Shown: positions 1 to 9,107, numbered from the stretch's first letter. The stretch: 38,287 bases of DNA from JBDRHL01 sp043816955 (GCA_043816955.1 JBDRHL010000056.1:1-38287); one strand, 5' to 3'. A program made the numbers and translations. The notes: generated by a model not told the origin, from the sequence alone.

Positions 1-185
1 GTTGCCATCAGCTTGCTCTGGTAATACGCTCGTCCCGCCAGGTTACAGCGGTAAAGAAATGTAAGCCCTGTTCCTTCAAGCATTGAAAAGAGCCATTCAA
101 AATACTCTTCATCAATAAGTTTGTGGTGATATCGCGGCGGATCACTTGGGTCAAAAGTGTAAAACATTTCAAATTCATGGGACAT
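1..185 (-). CDS. Unrecognised protein, N-terminal 61 residues only
   Basis: An open frame starts at ATG 183-185 and runs off the left edge without a stop, so only the N-terminus is visible (begins MSHEFEMFYTFDPSDPP). The start lies three bases beyond the TAA of the upstream URO-D-like gene, so the two are almost certainly co-transcribed. There is no signal peptide. The stretch ending in NLAGRAYYQSKLM faintly resembles the first strand of TIM-barrel glycosidase-like proteins common in sugar loci, but this is a weak impression and I assign no function. Confidence 0.6.
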   Translation of the reverse strand, partial: MSHEFEMFYTFDPSDPPRYHHKLIDEEYFEWLFSMLEGTGLTFLYRCNLAGRAYYQSKLMA

Positions 186-188
186 TAT

Positions 189-1235
189 TTACCCTTTCTT
201 GAAGTAATCTGAGTTAATTACAGCATTTTCCATTGCCTTCAAATTTTCTATTGGAGTTCCGGGAGAAACACCTCCGCCAGCAGAAATTATAATCGGTGAT
301 ATTTTATCAAAATCATCAAGAAGCTTTAGTGTTTCCTGTTTAACCTGTTCGGCAGAACCACTAACAAGTGTGTTCAGTGGTGCAATGTTGCCCATCAGGA
401 CAATATCTTTGCCCAGTGCTTGTCTGACCTTTACAGGATCGAACGTATGGCTAAAGTTGAAAACATTCATTCCCGTTTGCGCCAGTCCCGCGAGCATCGA
501 TTTGTTAGGCGCGTCATTGTGATAAATGGTCAATAAATCAGAGAAATTATCAAATATACGTCTCAGGCAGGGCAGTGCCATTTTTTCAGACGTCAATGGG
601 TCAAGCAGGCCTACTATATCATCAAGTACAAGAATAGCTTTGGCATCAGGCATTCTGTTAAGCTGAGCTTTAAGCCAGTTTATACACATATCAGTGGTTT
701 TCTCCAGGAGTTTTTGAGTTTGATCCGGTACACACTGAGTGGCCATTAAAAACTCCGTTGTTCCCATCAAGTGCGATGCCGTTGCCAAGGGCCCTCTTGC
801 CGCAGCTATTTGAGGCTTTATTGGTAATACATCGTAATATTGTTCATAGTTTTTAAGTATCAAAGGCATAAGGCCGTCTGTTTCAGGGTTGGGTATTTCG
901 GCATCTACAAGATATGCAAGTCCCCCCGGATGATGGTGGACAGATGGTGGGCTTGTTTTATTCCATTGTATTCTAATTCCCCAGCCGCTTGGCTCAGCAG
1001 CCATGCCAAATTCAAACCAGCACCCTGGAATAAAAGCGGTGTTGGGGAGGTCATTGACAGCGTTTTCATACGCCTGACAAAACTTTTCAATATTAAAGAA
1101 AAAGCCGATACTATCCGTACCTGTATACCCCGGCAGCCACGGTGAATCTATTATTAAGGCCGTGGTGGTTTTGTCCTTTTCTTTCCCGGCGGCAACCTGC
1201 AGAAAAGATTTGAATATATCTGTGTAAGTTTCCAT
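189..1235 (-). CDS. Uroporphyrinogen decarboxylase (URO-D)-fold protein
   Basis: 348 aa, URO-D/MtaA superfamily. Family signatures are in the C-terminal half: an HND motif, then LMGNIAPLNTLVSG, then SAGGGVSPGTPIENL, matching the usual GN.xP..L..G and S.G...p.tp.eN pattern. Members are URO-D itself or zinc-dependent corrinoid methyltransferases. Here the zinc-ligand positions (H-x-C and a late Cys) read HND and SAGGG, so the methyltransferase zinc site appears absent. It is unlikely to be haem-pathway HemE, given its place at the end of a sulfatase/sialidase operon. The first possible start is TTG at 1239-1241. I prefer ATG 1233-1235 two codons in, although neither has a clear ribosome binding site. 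The substrate is unknown, perhaps a sugar-derived carboxylate or methoxy compound. Confidence 0.8.
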   Translation of the reverse strand: METYTDIFKSFLQVAAGKEKDKTTTALIIDSPWLPGYTGTDSIGFFFNIEKFCQAYENAVNDLPNTAFIPGCWFEFGMAAEPSGWGIRIQWNKTSPPSVHHHPGGLAYLVDAEIPNPETDGLMPLILKNYEQYYDVLPIKPQIAAARGPLATASHLMGTTEFLMATQCVPDQTQKLLEKTTDMCINWLKAQLNRMPDAKAILVLDDIVGLLDPLTSEKMALPCLRRIFDNFSDLLTIYHNDAPNKSMLAGLAQTGMNVFNFSHTFDPVKVRQALGKDIVLMGNIAPLNTLVSGSAEQVKQETLKLLDDFDKISPIIISAGGGVSPGTPIENLKAMENAVINSDYFKKG

Positions 1236-1332
1236 AGTCAATGTATTCTAAATCCCATCAATATCTAAATATATAATCAAGTTTCAAGTCCGCGAAGAGA
1301 TTGAGTATTCGCAGTTTTTAACCCAATCAGGA

Positions 1333-2802
1333 TCAATCCAAAACAGGATGCACGTTGTGTGCTTTTGAACTGTGCCACCGAAAAGGCTCGGCTGGACGCA
1401 CCTTATTGTAATATTTAGCAAGAACTGCAAGGTCTTTTTTATTGCGATTACAAGCTCTAAGTATCAATTCGCCATCCCAACCTTTCTGAACTTGTTCGAG
1501 CAGATTGCGCACTATCGCCTTATTTTCCGGAACCTCTGCTCTATCGTAAATTTCTTCGGGATTTTCTTCAAGGTTGTAAAGCAATGGCTTGTGGCCGTGA
1601 TACTTGACAAGTTTCCAGGGGCCTTTTCGAATCATTCTGCCGGGTGGTATATCGCCTTTGTCACTGATTTCTGCAATTGCTTCGTTTGGCCATGACGAAC
1701 GAGAAGGTTCATCAAAAAGAACAGATCTCATTGAATTGCCGATGGCGTTGGGCAGTTGCTCTCCACCGGCAATATCTATCAAGGTTGGCCCAATGTCCAG
1801 AAGGCTTATTATTTCAGGAATTCTTGTGTTTGACGGTAGTCGTTCAGGCCAGGAAATGATCAGTGGCACACGCACCGAGGCCTCCAGGAAACTCCACTTC
1901 CACCATAGTTTCCTGTCTCCCAGCATTTCTCCGTGATCCGAAACGTATATTACTACGGTATTTTGGGTCTGCCCTGAACTTTCGAGGGCTTCTAAAACCT
2001 CGCCGCATAGACGGTCCATATGTGTAACCATTCCATAATAGGCCGTCCGTGCCCGCAAAATTTCTTTGTCTGTGAGCGAATCCGGATCAAAACCGTGCGC
2101 CTTTTTGGTGTAATCCTGTAGCACCGGCGGCAGATTCTCAAAGTAGCCTTTTGGTGTTTCCGGCATTGTAATTTTGCCTTTGTAATATTCGTAGTCTTCT
2201 CCTCGGCAGATAAAGGGATGATGCGGCAGGAAAAATCCCACTGTCAGGAAGAAAGGACGTCTGCCGTTGTACCGGCGTAAATACTCACAGCCAGCCTTTG
2301 CAACGTCCTCATCGAAGGCTAAAAAGGTTGTGTCGCCTGGGCCTGCCACCTCGATAGCAATTCGTTTGGAATTGATGGTTGTCCTTGGAATCGGACCAGA
2401 TTCCCATTTTGGGCTGTCATGGGCAGAACCGTAAAGTGCACCGCAAATTCGCTTCTCAAAACCATGGCTTTGATCCGGCCCGACAAAGTGCATTCGCCCG
2501 GAGATTACTGTTTCGTAGCCGGCGGCGCCTAAAGAATGAACAAACGTGGGAATATGTGAGGACAGAAAACAATTGTTCGACCAAACGCGGATATCGCTGC
2601 AATGCTGCGATGTAAGAAACGCCATCCGCGAGGGTACACAAACCGGCGATGCGCAATAAGCATGGTCAAAAAACATTCCACTTAGGGCAAGCCTGTCAAG
2701 GTTAGGTGTTTGAATTATTCTGTTACCTGCCGAACCCAGAACACAGGGGCTGTGCTGATCCGACATAATCAGAATGATATTCGGCTGATTTGTGTTGGCC
2801 AT
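1333..2802 (-). CDS. Sulfatase (formylglycine-dependent arylsulfatase family)
   Basis: 489 aa, full length for a type I sulfatase. It should hydrolyse sulfate esters, here probably on a polysaccharide fragment. The N-terminus gives the metal-binding strand (NIILIMSDQH). Cys55 lies in CVPSR, the C-x-P-x-R motif whose Cys becomes formylglycine. The second metal motif reads VSDHGEMLGD, followed by the W-K-W-S region typical of the family. There is no signal peptide, so it may be cytoplasmic or exported by an unseen route. An in-frame TTG at 2815-2817 extends the frame, but ATG 2800-2802 has AAGGA about 7 bases upstream and was chosen. It sits 22 bases after the BNR gene in a tight minus-strand operon. 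No sulfatase-maturing enzyme is in the window. Confidence 0.93.
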   Translation of the reverse strand: MANTNQPNIILIMSDQHSPCVLGSAGNRIIQTPNLDRLALSGMFFDHAYCASPVCVPSRMAFLTSQHCSDIRVWSNNCFLSSHIPTFVHSLGAAGYETVISGRMHFVGPDQSHGFEKRICGALYGSAHDSPKWESGPIPRTTINSKRIAIEVAGPGDTTFLAFDEDVAKAGCEYLRRYNGRRPFFLTVGFFLPHHPFICRGEDYEYYKGKITMPETPKGYFENLPPVLQDYTKKAHGFDPDSLTDKEILRARTAYYGMVTHMDRLCGEVLEALESSGQTQNTVVIYVSDHGEMLGDRKLWWKWSFLEASVRVPLIISWPERLPSNTRIPEIISLLDIGPTLIDIAGGEQLPNAIGNSMRSVLFDEPSRSSWPNEAIAEISDKGDIPPGRMIRKGPWKLVKYHGHKPLLYNLEENPEEIYDRAEVPENKAIVRNLLEQVQKGWDGELILRACNRNKKDLAVLAKYYNKVRPAEPFRWHSSKAHNVHPVLD

Positions 2803-2824
2803 AATTATTTCCTTCAAAAACAGA

Positions 2825-4054
2825 CTACATCACATCGACGTCGAGCGTTCCTTTGGTTTTTGCGGCATCATCGATTTTGCCTGGTTCTTTGACGCCTGGG
2901 GCCGGCAAAACCTCGAAGCTGTCCCGCGCATCGTTGATTTTGAGACGGATACCCCAAACAATGGTTCTTTGCTGTTTGTGCGTGGCATCGTAGTAAACCA
3001 CGAACACAGAGCCATCTTTCATTAAACAGCCGCCCGGATAACCATAAGCGTCAGGGTCCAGCAAATACGGCTTGCCGTCGGCTTCGTTATGCCAGGTAAG
3101 CCCTTCATCCGTACTCCAGGACACTGCTAATACCCCATGACCGGTAAAATAACAGACTAGGGTACCGTCATCAAGCACAATTAGTCGAGGCGATTTGACT
3201 TTGTCGGTTGTCCTGTTGGGGTCCGCATCATCCCAGGCAGGTTTGTGTGAGTACTCCCACGTTCGACCCTGATCCTGCGAATAGAAGATTGCTCCGTCCG
3301 GACGGGTAAGAAGAATAATTTTGCCCGAAGGCAATAGGGCAATGGCTGGTTCATCTATATTTTTCCCGTCACTACGTTCAATCGTGGAAATACATTCCCA
3401 GGTTTGGCCTTTATCGATGCTTTTATGAATAGCGCCGAATAACTGTTTTGATGCACTGCTCATGCAATAGGTAGCATACAGCAACGAGCCGTCCGGCAAT
3501 TGAATAGAATTGCAAAAGCCGCGTTCGTAAAAATCGTACGGGCAATCGAACCAGACAGATTCGCTCCAGGTTTTGCCGTTGTCTGTCGAACATATAATGC
3601 CGGTTCTGGTATTTAGCTTCATATGTCCGGCAGGTGCTTTGTCATAGCCGTACCAGGAAGCCTGGTTGTTTACAAATATCAGCACAGTGCCGTCATTGAG
3701 AACATTCAGCCCCTGCGGCCCAACATCAGTAGGCTGGACGAGAATATCAAAAGGCTTTGACCATGTCAATCCGTCATCGGACGAACGCATGCCCATTATT
3801 CTTCCACCGTTAGGTGCTTTGTGGTTGGAACGAAAGCCGTTGGCAATATATTTATTCACATCCTCCTGTGGAATATCCCACGGAGTTGCCAGCGACATAT
3901 GCCAGTAACCGGCATGAAAAACAAGCAGTAAATCCCCGTCAGCCAGGCGTTTTATATCCTGACCAAGACCCACTTTGCCGCCAAAACCTTCAAAATCCGG
4001 AGGATTAAAATCCCAAGCAACAATTTTTTGACGACATTGCAAATGTTTTTCCAT
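2825..4054 (-). CDS. BNR/Asp-box protein, sialidase-fold (GH33-like)
   Basis: 409 aa with five Asp-box motifs (S-x-D-x-G-x-T-W) at about residues 91-98, 156-163, 212-219, 259-266 and 314-321, which define a six-bladed sialidase-type propeller. Such proteins are exo-sialidases or hydrolases and lyases acting on other acidic sugars. The exact substrate cannot be read from sequence. There is no signal peptide. The start ATG 4052-4054 is preceded by AAAGGG. The gap to the aldo/keto reductase stop is three bases, so translation is probably coupled. With the sulfatase next door, action on a sulfated, acidic glycan fragment is a reasonable inference. Confidence 0.85.
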   Translation of the reverse strand: MEKHLQCRQKIVAWDFNPPDFEGFGGKVGLGQDIKRLADGDLLLVFHAGYWHMSLATPWDIPQEDVNKYIANGFRSNHKAPNGGRIMGMRSSDDGLTWSKPFDILVQPTDVGPQGLNVLNDGTVLIFVNNQASWYGYDKAPAGHMKLNTRTGIICSTDNGKTWSESVWFDCPYDFYERGFCNSIQLPDGSLLYATYCMSSASKQLFGAIHKSIDKGQTWECISTIERSDGKNIDEPAIALLPSGKIILLTRPDGAIFYSQDQGRTWEYSHKPAWDDADPNRTTDKVKSPRLIVLDDGTLVCYFTGHGVLAVSWSTDEGLTWHNEADGKPYLLDPDAYGYPGGCLMKDGSVFVVYYDATHKQQRTIVWGIRLKINDARDSFEVLPAPGVKEPGKIDDAAKTKGTLDVDVM

Positions 4055-4057
4055 TTT

Positions 4058-5017
4058 TTACCCTTTTTTCTTTAATAATTCATCAATTTGTTTCATCTGC
4101 TTTTGTGTAAAGGGCCCAAATTCCATTGCGGCTGCGTTCTCTTCTACCTGTTCTACGGTTTTGAAGCCGGGAATAGGTATCGTCTTTTTGCTCAGGGCCC
4201 AAAGCCAGCATAATGCTCCCTGAGCGCAACTGCGGCCGTTGCTGGTTATTATATCCCGAATGGCAGATAATTGCCTGAGCATTTCTGCCGGTCTGCCATT
4301 TTTGAAATCCCAACTGGATCTAAGGTCATCGGCAGGCAAAGCACTGTTTTCGGTAAATTTGCCTGTCAAAATACCTTTGGCAAGCGGGCTGCAATTGATA
4401 CTTGCAAGATTGAATTCTTCGCACACACCAAGCGTTTTAAGATTGCCGCCGAAGATATTCAGACTCTGTTGAATAGCGGCGCAATACCGGCCTTTGGCAA
4501 AGATTTTCGCTTGCCCCGGGTTGTCCGTGCTCCAGCCGTAACAGCGTATTTTACCCTCGGCAACCAATTCTTCCATGGTGTCCCGCACTTCAAGCGTATT
4601 CTCGTCTGTGTCCAGATGGAATTGATACAAGTCTATATAATCGCTGTTAAGCCGTTTCAAGCTTGCCTCGCAGGCTTGGTGAATATACTTGCCACTTGCG
4701 TTCCATTCCAGAGCCTGCTTGCTATGTTCGTCAAACATCTTGCCGAATTTAGTGGCGATAACCACCTTGTCACGTTGGCCGCTGATTGCCCGGCCAAGGA
4801 TGCGCTCGCTGTGTCCACAGCCATAAATGTCGGCTGTATCGAATAAAGTAACGCCAATGTCGATTGCGTGCTTGATTGCACGAACAGACTCTGCATCATC
4901 GATTTTGCCCCAGCCGACCGGTCGGCCCTGTTTCCAGGCCGGTCCGCCTATCGCCCAGCAGCCCAGACCCAATGCGCTGACCTCAATTCCACTGCGTCCT
5001 AATCGGCGTGCCTGCAT
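4058..5017 (-). CDS. Aldo/keto reductase
   Basis: 319 aa, the standard length of the AKR superfamily (NADPH-dependent carbonyl reductases on an 8-fold barrel). The catalytic tetrad is intact: Asp60 and Tyr65 in FDTADIYGCGHSE, Lys90 in VIATKFG, and His134 in LYQFHLD. It begins MQARRLGRSGIEVSALGLG, the usual N-terminal hairpin and first strand. The C-terminal part has a cofactor-binding segment around IPGFKTVEQVEENA. Soluble and cytoplasmic. It lies 36 bases after the GH123-like gene, so it probably handles an aldose or keto-sugar produced by the operon. The family is broad, so the substrate remains open. Confidence 0.92.
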   Translation of the reverse strand: MQARRLGRSGIEVSALGLGCWAIGGPAWKQGRPVGWGKIDDAESVRAIKHAIDIGVTLFDTADIYGCGHSERILGRAISGQRDKVVIATKFGKMFDEHSKQALEWNASGKYIHQACEASLKRLNSDYIDLYQFHLDTDENTLEVRDTMEELVAEGKIRCYGWSTDNPGQAKIFAKGRYCAAIQQSLNIFGGNLKTLGVCEEFNLASINCSPLAKGILTGKFTENSALPADDLRSSWDFKNGRPAEMLRQLSAIRDIITSNGRSCAQGALCWLWALSKKTIPIPGFKTVEQVEENAAAMEFGPFTQKQMKQIDELLKKKG

Positions 5018-5053
5018 CTTTAAATCGCCTTTTGTTGCATATTCAAAATGTGC

Positions 5054-8000
5054 CTATTGTATTTTGCTTCCGATCAGACGGCCTATCTCTCTTCGCAGGC
5101 TATGATATTCTTTGCCGTCTACGTCGAAATACTCAAACTTAAGAATCTTAACGTTGCTTTCCTCGATGAGATTATCCATTTTTTGCAGGAGTGTTTCGCC
5201 CGGCGTAAAGCCCTGAGCGTCAACCTTCATCTTCGGAATATACTCTGAAAGTATCCTGAGGTATTCATAATCTTCCACCGACTCACGCAGAGCCTGCATT
5301 CTCAGGGAACTTACGAAAAGGTTTTGCGAAGCATCTTTCGGCAGCGGCTCCCATTCGGGCCAGGGATAAACCCATGTGCCGAGACTGCCCCACAGGCCTA
5401 CACTCTTGATAAAATCGTAAGTTTCATAGCCGGCGTTAGCAGCCACATAGTAGTAGTGGTTTCCATCCACCAGGCTGTCCGGGATTCTGCATATTTGCCA
5501 GTTAACGTAAGCATTAACGCCTTCAAACCACGACTTGGCGCCAAGTATTCTGGTAAACGACAGAGGAGAGGTAACTACGCCGCCGCGATTATAAGTTCCC
5601 CACCACTGGCTGCCGTTTTTCCTCAGGCGTGCAAGATGTTCGGCGCTGATATTGCCTCCGAACGCGTCTGTCAGGTCCATATAACTGGCCCAGCGGTATG
5701 ACGCGTTGGACAAAACAAACGATTTCAATTTGGGATGGGCCTTCTTGATGGTTTCAGCCTTTTTGCGGGCGGCCTGGCGAACCTCGGGCGATTTGTCCTC
5801 GTCCACAAGATAGATATACGCATTGTCGAGCCAGCCTTTTTTCTCCAGGTGCTCTGCGATGCCCCGGCAGTAAGCCTGATACATCCTTAACCCCTCTTCG
5901 GTATCAAGCCTGGCTTTGTGTTCGTGGACGGCTTCTTCCCAGTATGCGCTCCATGCTCGTTTCAAATCGCGACTCCAATCCCAGACACTACCCGGATTTT
6001 CCCAGCCGCCAGCAAATTTGCCACCGAAGAACAGATATGCCTGTCCCCAGTTCTCAAGCATGATTTTAGCGTTTTTATCAAGCCGGGTAAAATCGAACTC
6101 GGCCTGGCCCGTCTCGGGATCATAGTGCCACGGCACAGCATACGGGCTTTTGTCGTGATGATAATAGAACGGCGTAGCGTAATGCTCTGCCAGAAGCTGC
6201 GCAAGGGCCATTACCCCTACACCGTTTGAGATGTCGCGATAGTAATTCGTCTGGCCAGGTTCAGGCTCTTTATAACCCAAAGTCGGCTTCATACACATAT
6301 CGCCGCCGAGCACAGGCGTAAAATGTTTTTGCCTGGGAAGCGTAAAGTCAAAGACCTCAAGTGTTATCGGTATTTCAATCTTTGTCCCGTCAGTGCTGGT
6401 GGCAATAACGCTGCCCCAATATTCGCCAGCAGCGGTGTTTTCGTCGACTGTAACAGTCACCCATGCGGTTTCAAAACCACCAGCTGCAATATCACGTTGC
6501 CGCCATGGAACTAACGGATCATAATACCATCCTGCGCGAGAACCTTCTTGCGTGGGCAGGCTGACATAAATCTTTTCTATAAAATCAAATTGAAAGTTAC
6601 TGCTGTCAATATTCGCCTTTCCATCTCTTCTTACAAGCTCGCTTGCGGTAAGTTTAACCGCTTTGAGCGGTTTTACCCCGCCTATCGCCAGTTGGAAGGA
6701 TTCCCGTTCATTACTCGCCGATGCGATTTTAATCCAGTCGGCACCGTATTTAGGTGTATCGCCGGGATTAATTCTGCCGGCATTACACTCCCACCACATT
6801 GCCGAACCTACGACAAATGTACCGACGGCCTCGGCATTGCGGCCATTGCCCTCATCTACATGTACCGTTAGTTTCCATACGCCGTCGACTGTATCGACCG
6901 GTAAAACAAAATCTTTTACCATCCAATGAAAGCTGCGGTCCTTATCAGGGGTTAAAGGTAATTCGATCTGTGTCATTTCGTCCGGCGAGACCAGTTCGGC
7001 AGTTACGTTTTCACCGGCAAAAGCACAAATATCGGCGTTTAACCTCTTACCTTTGACAGAACATTCAACATCGGCACGATTTTGTATTTGGCCGATCTGA
7101 CAATCCAGTTTATACTGATACCTACTCGGCATAGCAAGGGCAAGCGAAAGTTCTGACGGTAGTGATTTTTTAGGTGATCTAGTTTCCGGAGCAAAATAAA
7201 TGAAATATGTTTTGGTAGTATTAGCCGGACAGCTGGCCAGAAAAACTATCTCATCCTCAGCAGAGGGCCTGCTGAACTTATCGCTGTCGAGCAGCATCCA
7301 CGGCGTTTGATGTTTTACCGTCCCGCCATCGACGACCTCAAAATTTTCTGAAAAAAGTTTGTCATAACTGACCGCATTGAGTATATCGCACAATTTGAGG
7401 CTGACAAGATAACGCTCGGCAGCAGTTCCCATTACTTCGCTGACTGTAATTGGAATTCGGCTTTGCCATTTTGAATCTGCTGCTGACACGGGCCATTTCA
7501 AGTCCGTTACGGCTTCTTTGACTTTTGAGCGGTCGGCATCAAGCTCTGCCGGCCATGCCGCTTTCGTTCCCTGCGGAACCATCGAAACGTCATCAACAGC
7601 CACGGTACCACCCTTAACACGGATAAAAAGTCCTAACTCCGGCTTGGCGTCTTTCGGAAAAGCATACATAAACAGGTACTGCTTCCATTTATCGGTTACC
7701 AGCGCCCTGCCTTTGCCCGGCTCGACCAGAAGTTGAGCACTTTCACACCCTTCAGTTCGTGCCCACAGGCTGATGTCGTATGTTTTGCCCGGCTCAAGTA
7801 TCAATCCACCCAAAGCATCGAGTTTGATACCTTCGCCGTCGGTTGAGGACAAACTCACATAGCGAAGCCCACGATGTGCCCGTGTCGGATCGGTTATAAG
7901 CTGGCCGTTGTCCTGCCGATGATATATGCGGTAAGACCATTTGTCCGGCATCGTGGAAAGGCCGACCCTTGGCATCTCGAAACTGCCGTTGCTGATGAGA

Positions 8001-8734
8001 TTTGGGTTGCTAATTACTTTTGGTTTTTCTTCTGGTTTGTCCTGCAACGCCAAAACTTCAGGCAAGTCCGGCTTGGTATAAACTTTCACATTGTCAATTT
8101 CAGCATCAAGGTATATATAAAAGCCAATATTCCGGTGTTTTGGCCCCACAAGCGGCCGATCTGCCTGATGACTGAACACATTCTCGCCATCAACGGTCAG
8201 GCTTAAATCCAGCCCATCTCTTTGGCAAACAATATGGTGCATTTTGCCGGGAACAATCGTTTTGGCCACCTGCTTTACACGTTTTCCCTTAACCAGAAGT
8301 CTGGTACAGGTGTTATTGTCAGTGCCGAAGCCGAAAAAGTAGCCGCTTTCGTAGCCGGCTTCATTTATACCGAGCATTGCTGTAATATCACACGGATTGC
8401 TGGAAACCGCATCGAATTCAACGCGCTGTGAACCTTCGAATTCTTTGGCGCATAACAAACTGCCGTGGCTGCACACGAGCCGAGAGTTTTTAATGCTCCA
8501 CGTGCCGTCCAGTACTTTCCAATTCGCGCCTAACTCATTTCTTTCATTGAAGTCATCGGCAAACCTTAATTCCCAGCCTCTATGATTTGTCTCCGTGGCT
8601 TCGGTGCATGACGATAATAAAATGAGCATCACATATAGACACACAAAGGCCCATGCGTACCGCTTGTTGGGTTGGTGTGTGACATCGTTTCGTCCGATAA
8701 AACCCGCCTTTTTTTGTTGTGCTGAAATGTGCAT
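5054..8734 (-). CDS. GH123/DUF4091-like glycoside hydrolase, putative lipoprotein
   Basis: 1226 aa. The N-terminus has a long n-region, a hydrophobic stretch (FVCLYVMLILLSSC) and a lipobox-like LSSC with Cys43, suggesting a surface or outer-membrane lipoprotein. Modules in order: a DUF1080/LamG-like sandwich (about 52-220), a CBM4/9-like domain starting NLISNGSFE (about 245-390), beta-rich linker domains, and a C-terminal catalytic barrel of GH123/DUF4091 type. The Asp978-Glu979 pair in YIYLVDED fits the adjacent D-E pair used by GH123 N-acetyl-hexosaminidases. The start ATG 8732-8734 follows AAAGGGA. It is first in the minus-strand operon and is served by the promoter at 8847-8874. It is paralogous to the 24851-27928 protein, which lacks the first module. 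Confident in the family, not in substrate. Confidence 0.85.
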   Translation of the reverse strand: MHISAQQKKAGFIGRNDVTHQPNKRYAWAFVCLYVMLILLSSCTEATETNHRGWELRFADDFNERNELGANWKVLDGTWSIKNSRLVCSHGSLLCAKEFEGSQRVEFDAVSSNPCDITAMLGINEAGYESGYFFGFGTDNNTCTRLLVKGKRVKQVAKTIVPGKMHHIVCQRDGLDLSLTVDGENVFSHQADRPLVGPKHRNIGFYIYLDAEIDNVKVYTKPDLPEVLALQDKPEEKPKVISNPNLISNGSFEMPRVGLSTMPDKWSYRIYHRQDNGQLITDPTRAHRGLRYVSLSSTDGEGIKLDALGGLILEPGKTYDISLWARTEGCESAQLLVEPGKGRALVTDKWKQYLFMYAFPKDAKPELGLFIRVKGGTVAVDDVSMVPQGTKAAWPAELDADRSKVKEAVTDLKWPVSAADSKWQSRIPITVSEVMGTAAERYLVSLKLCDILNAVSYDKLFSENFEVVDGGTVKHQTPWMLLDSDKFSRPSAEDEIVFLASCPANTTKTYFIYFAPETRSPKKSLPSELSLALAMPSRYQYKLDCQIGQIQNRADVECSVKGKRLNADICAFAGENVTAELVSPDEMTQIELPLTPDKDRSFHWMVKDFVLPVDTVDGVWKLTVHVDEGNGRNAEAVGTFVVGSAMWWECNAGRINPGDTPKYGADWIKIASASNERESFQLAIGGVKPLKAVKLTASELVRRDGKANIDSSNFQFDFIEKIYVSLPTQEGSRAGWYYDPLVPWRQRDIAAGGFETAWVTVTVDENTAAGEYWGSVIATSTDGTKIEIPITLEVFDFTLPRQKHFTPVLGGDMCMKPTLGYKEPEPGQTNYYRDISNGVGVMALAQLLAEHYATPFYYHHDKSPYAVPWHYDPETGQAEFDFTRLDKNAKIMLENWGQAYLFFGGKFAGGWENPGSVWDWSRDLKRAWSAYWEEAVHEHKARLDTEEGLRMYQAYCRGIAEHLEKKGWLDNAYIYLVDEDKSPEVRQAARKKAETIKKAHPKLKSFVLSNASYRWASYMDLTDAFGGNISAEHLARLRKNGSQWWGTYNRGGVVTSPLSFTRILGAKSWFEGVNAYVNWQICRIPDSLVDGNHYYYVAANAGYETYDFIKSVGLWGSLGTWVYPWPEWEPLPKDASQNLFVSSLRMQALRESVEDYEYLRILSEYIPKMKVDAQGFTPGETLLQKMDNLIEESNVKILKFEYFDVDGKEYHSLRREIGRLIGSKIQ

Positions 8735-8846
8735 TTTTTCCCTTTCAAGAAATGTTCCGATAGTTTGTGTTCACGACAATTTTTCGGAAAAGCCATCGGC
8801 TGAACCGAGAATAAATTAGGTAAAACAGTTATTACAACAAAAAAAT

Positions 8847-8874
8847 ATATTACGATTTATTCAGTTTTTGTCAA
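8847..8874 (-). promoter_or_regulatory. Sigma70-type promoter for the minus-strand operon
   Basis: On the minus strand there is a perfect -35 TTGACA (8869-8874), a 16-base spacer, and a -10 TAATAT (8847-8852). Transcription would start near 8840, giving a leader of about 100 bases before ATG 8734. Confidence 0.55.
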
Positions 8875-8966
8875 CTTTATTTTAAAAGTGTTGGGGAGTT
8901 TGAGCTCGTCGAGCATGTATTGGCTTTTGTTTACCGCTTTATTAACAATAGGTTGTGTACGAGAAT

Positions 8967-8986
8967 CACTTTTGGGCTAAAAAGTG
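8967..8986. repeat. Short inverted repeat, 7-bp arms
   Basis: CACTTTT (8967-8973) and AAAAGTG (8980-8986) are perfect inverted arms around a 6-base loop. It lies between the two divergent promoters. It could be a protein site or merely an AT-rich coincidence. Confidence 0.4.
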
Positions 8987-9014
8987 TAAAAACAAGACTT
9001 ATGTCAGCTTAAAA

Positions 9015-9052
9015 AGATTTGTCGAAAAAAACGTAAAAATTCCGACAAATCT
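9015..9052. promoter_or_regulatory. Perfect 10-bp inverted repeat abutting the -35 box
   Basis: AGATTTGTCG (9015-9024) and CGACAAATCT (9043-9052) are perfect inverted copies separated by 18 bases. The right arm ends one base before the TTGACA of the LacI-gene promoter. The arm spacing (28 bases centre to centre, under three helical turns) suits a dimeric regulator or a hairpin. It does not resemble the LacI-type operator downstream, so a second regulator is possible. Confidence 0.5.
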
Positions 9053-9053
9053 G

Positions 9054-9082
9054 TTGACATCTTTACTGAAACCGTTTATTAT
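9054..9082 (+). promoter_or_regulatory. Strong sigma70-type promoter for the LacI gene and right operon
   Basis: Perfect -35 TTGACA (9054-9059), optimal 17-base spacer, and -10 TATTAT (9077-9082). This is the best promoter match in the window and lies 55 bases upstream of ATG 9138. Confidence 0.7.
9067..9080 (+). promoter_or_regulatory. Putative LacI-family operator within the promoter spacer
   Basis: TGAAACCGTTTATT matches eight of the ten fixed positions of the general LacI/GalR operator consensus TGNAANCGNTTNCA, including the central CG. It sits between the -35 and -10 boxes, where a bound repressor would block RNA polymerase. With the LacI-family gene immediately downstream, autorepression is the simple reading. 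Confidence 0.55.
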
Positions 9083-9107
9083 GAGATCATTGAAGCTAAG
9101 CAAAATC

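Noticed and set aside
189..1235. HemE (haem biosynthesis)
   Set aside because: The operon context and the SAGGGVSPGTP/HND signatures fit the diverse URO-D-like group rather than true HemE.
4271..4846. Plus-strand open frame of 191 codons
   Set aside because: It is the antisense shadow of the aldo/keto reductase, whose catalytic tetrad is intact on the minus strand.
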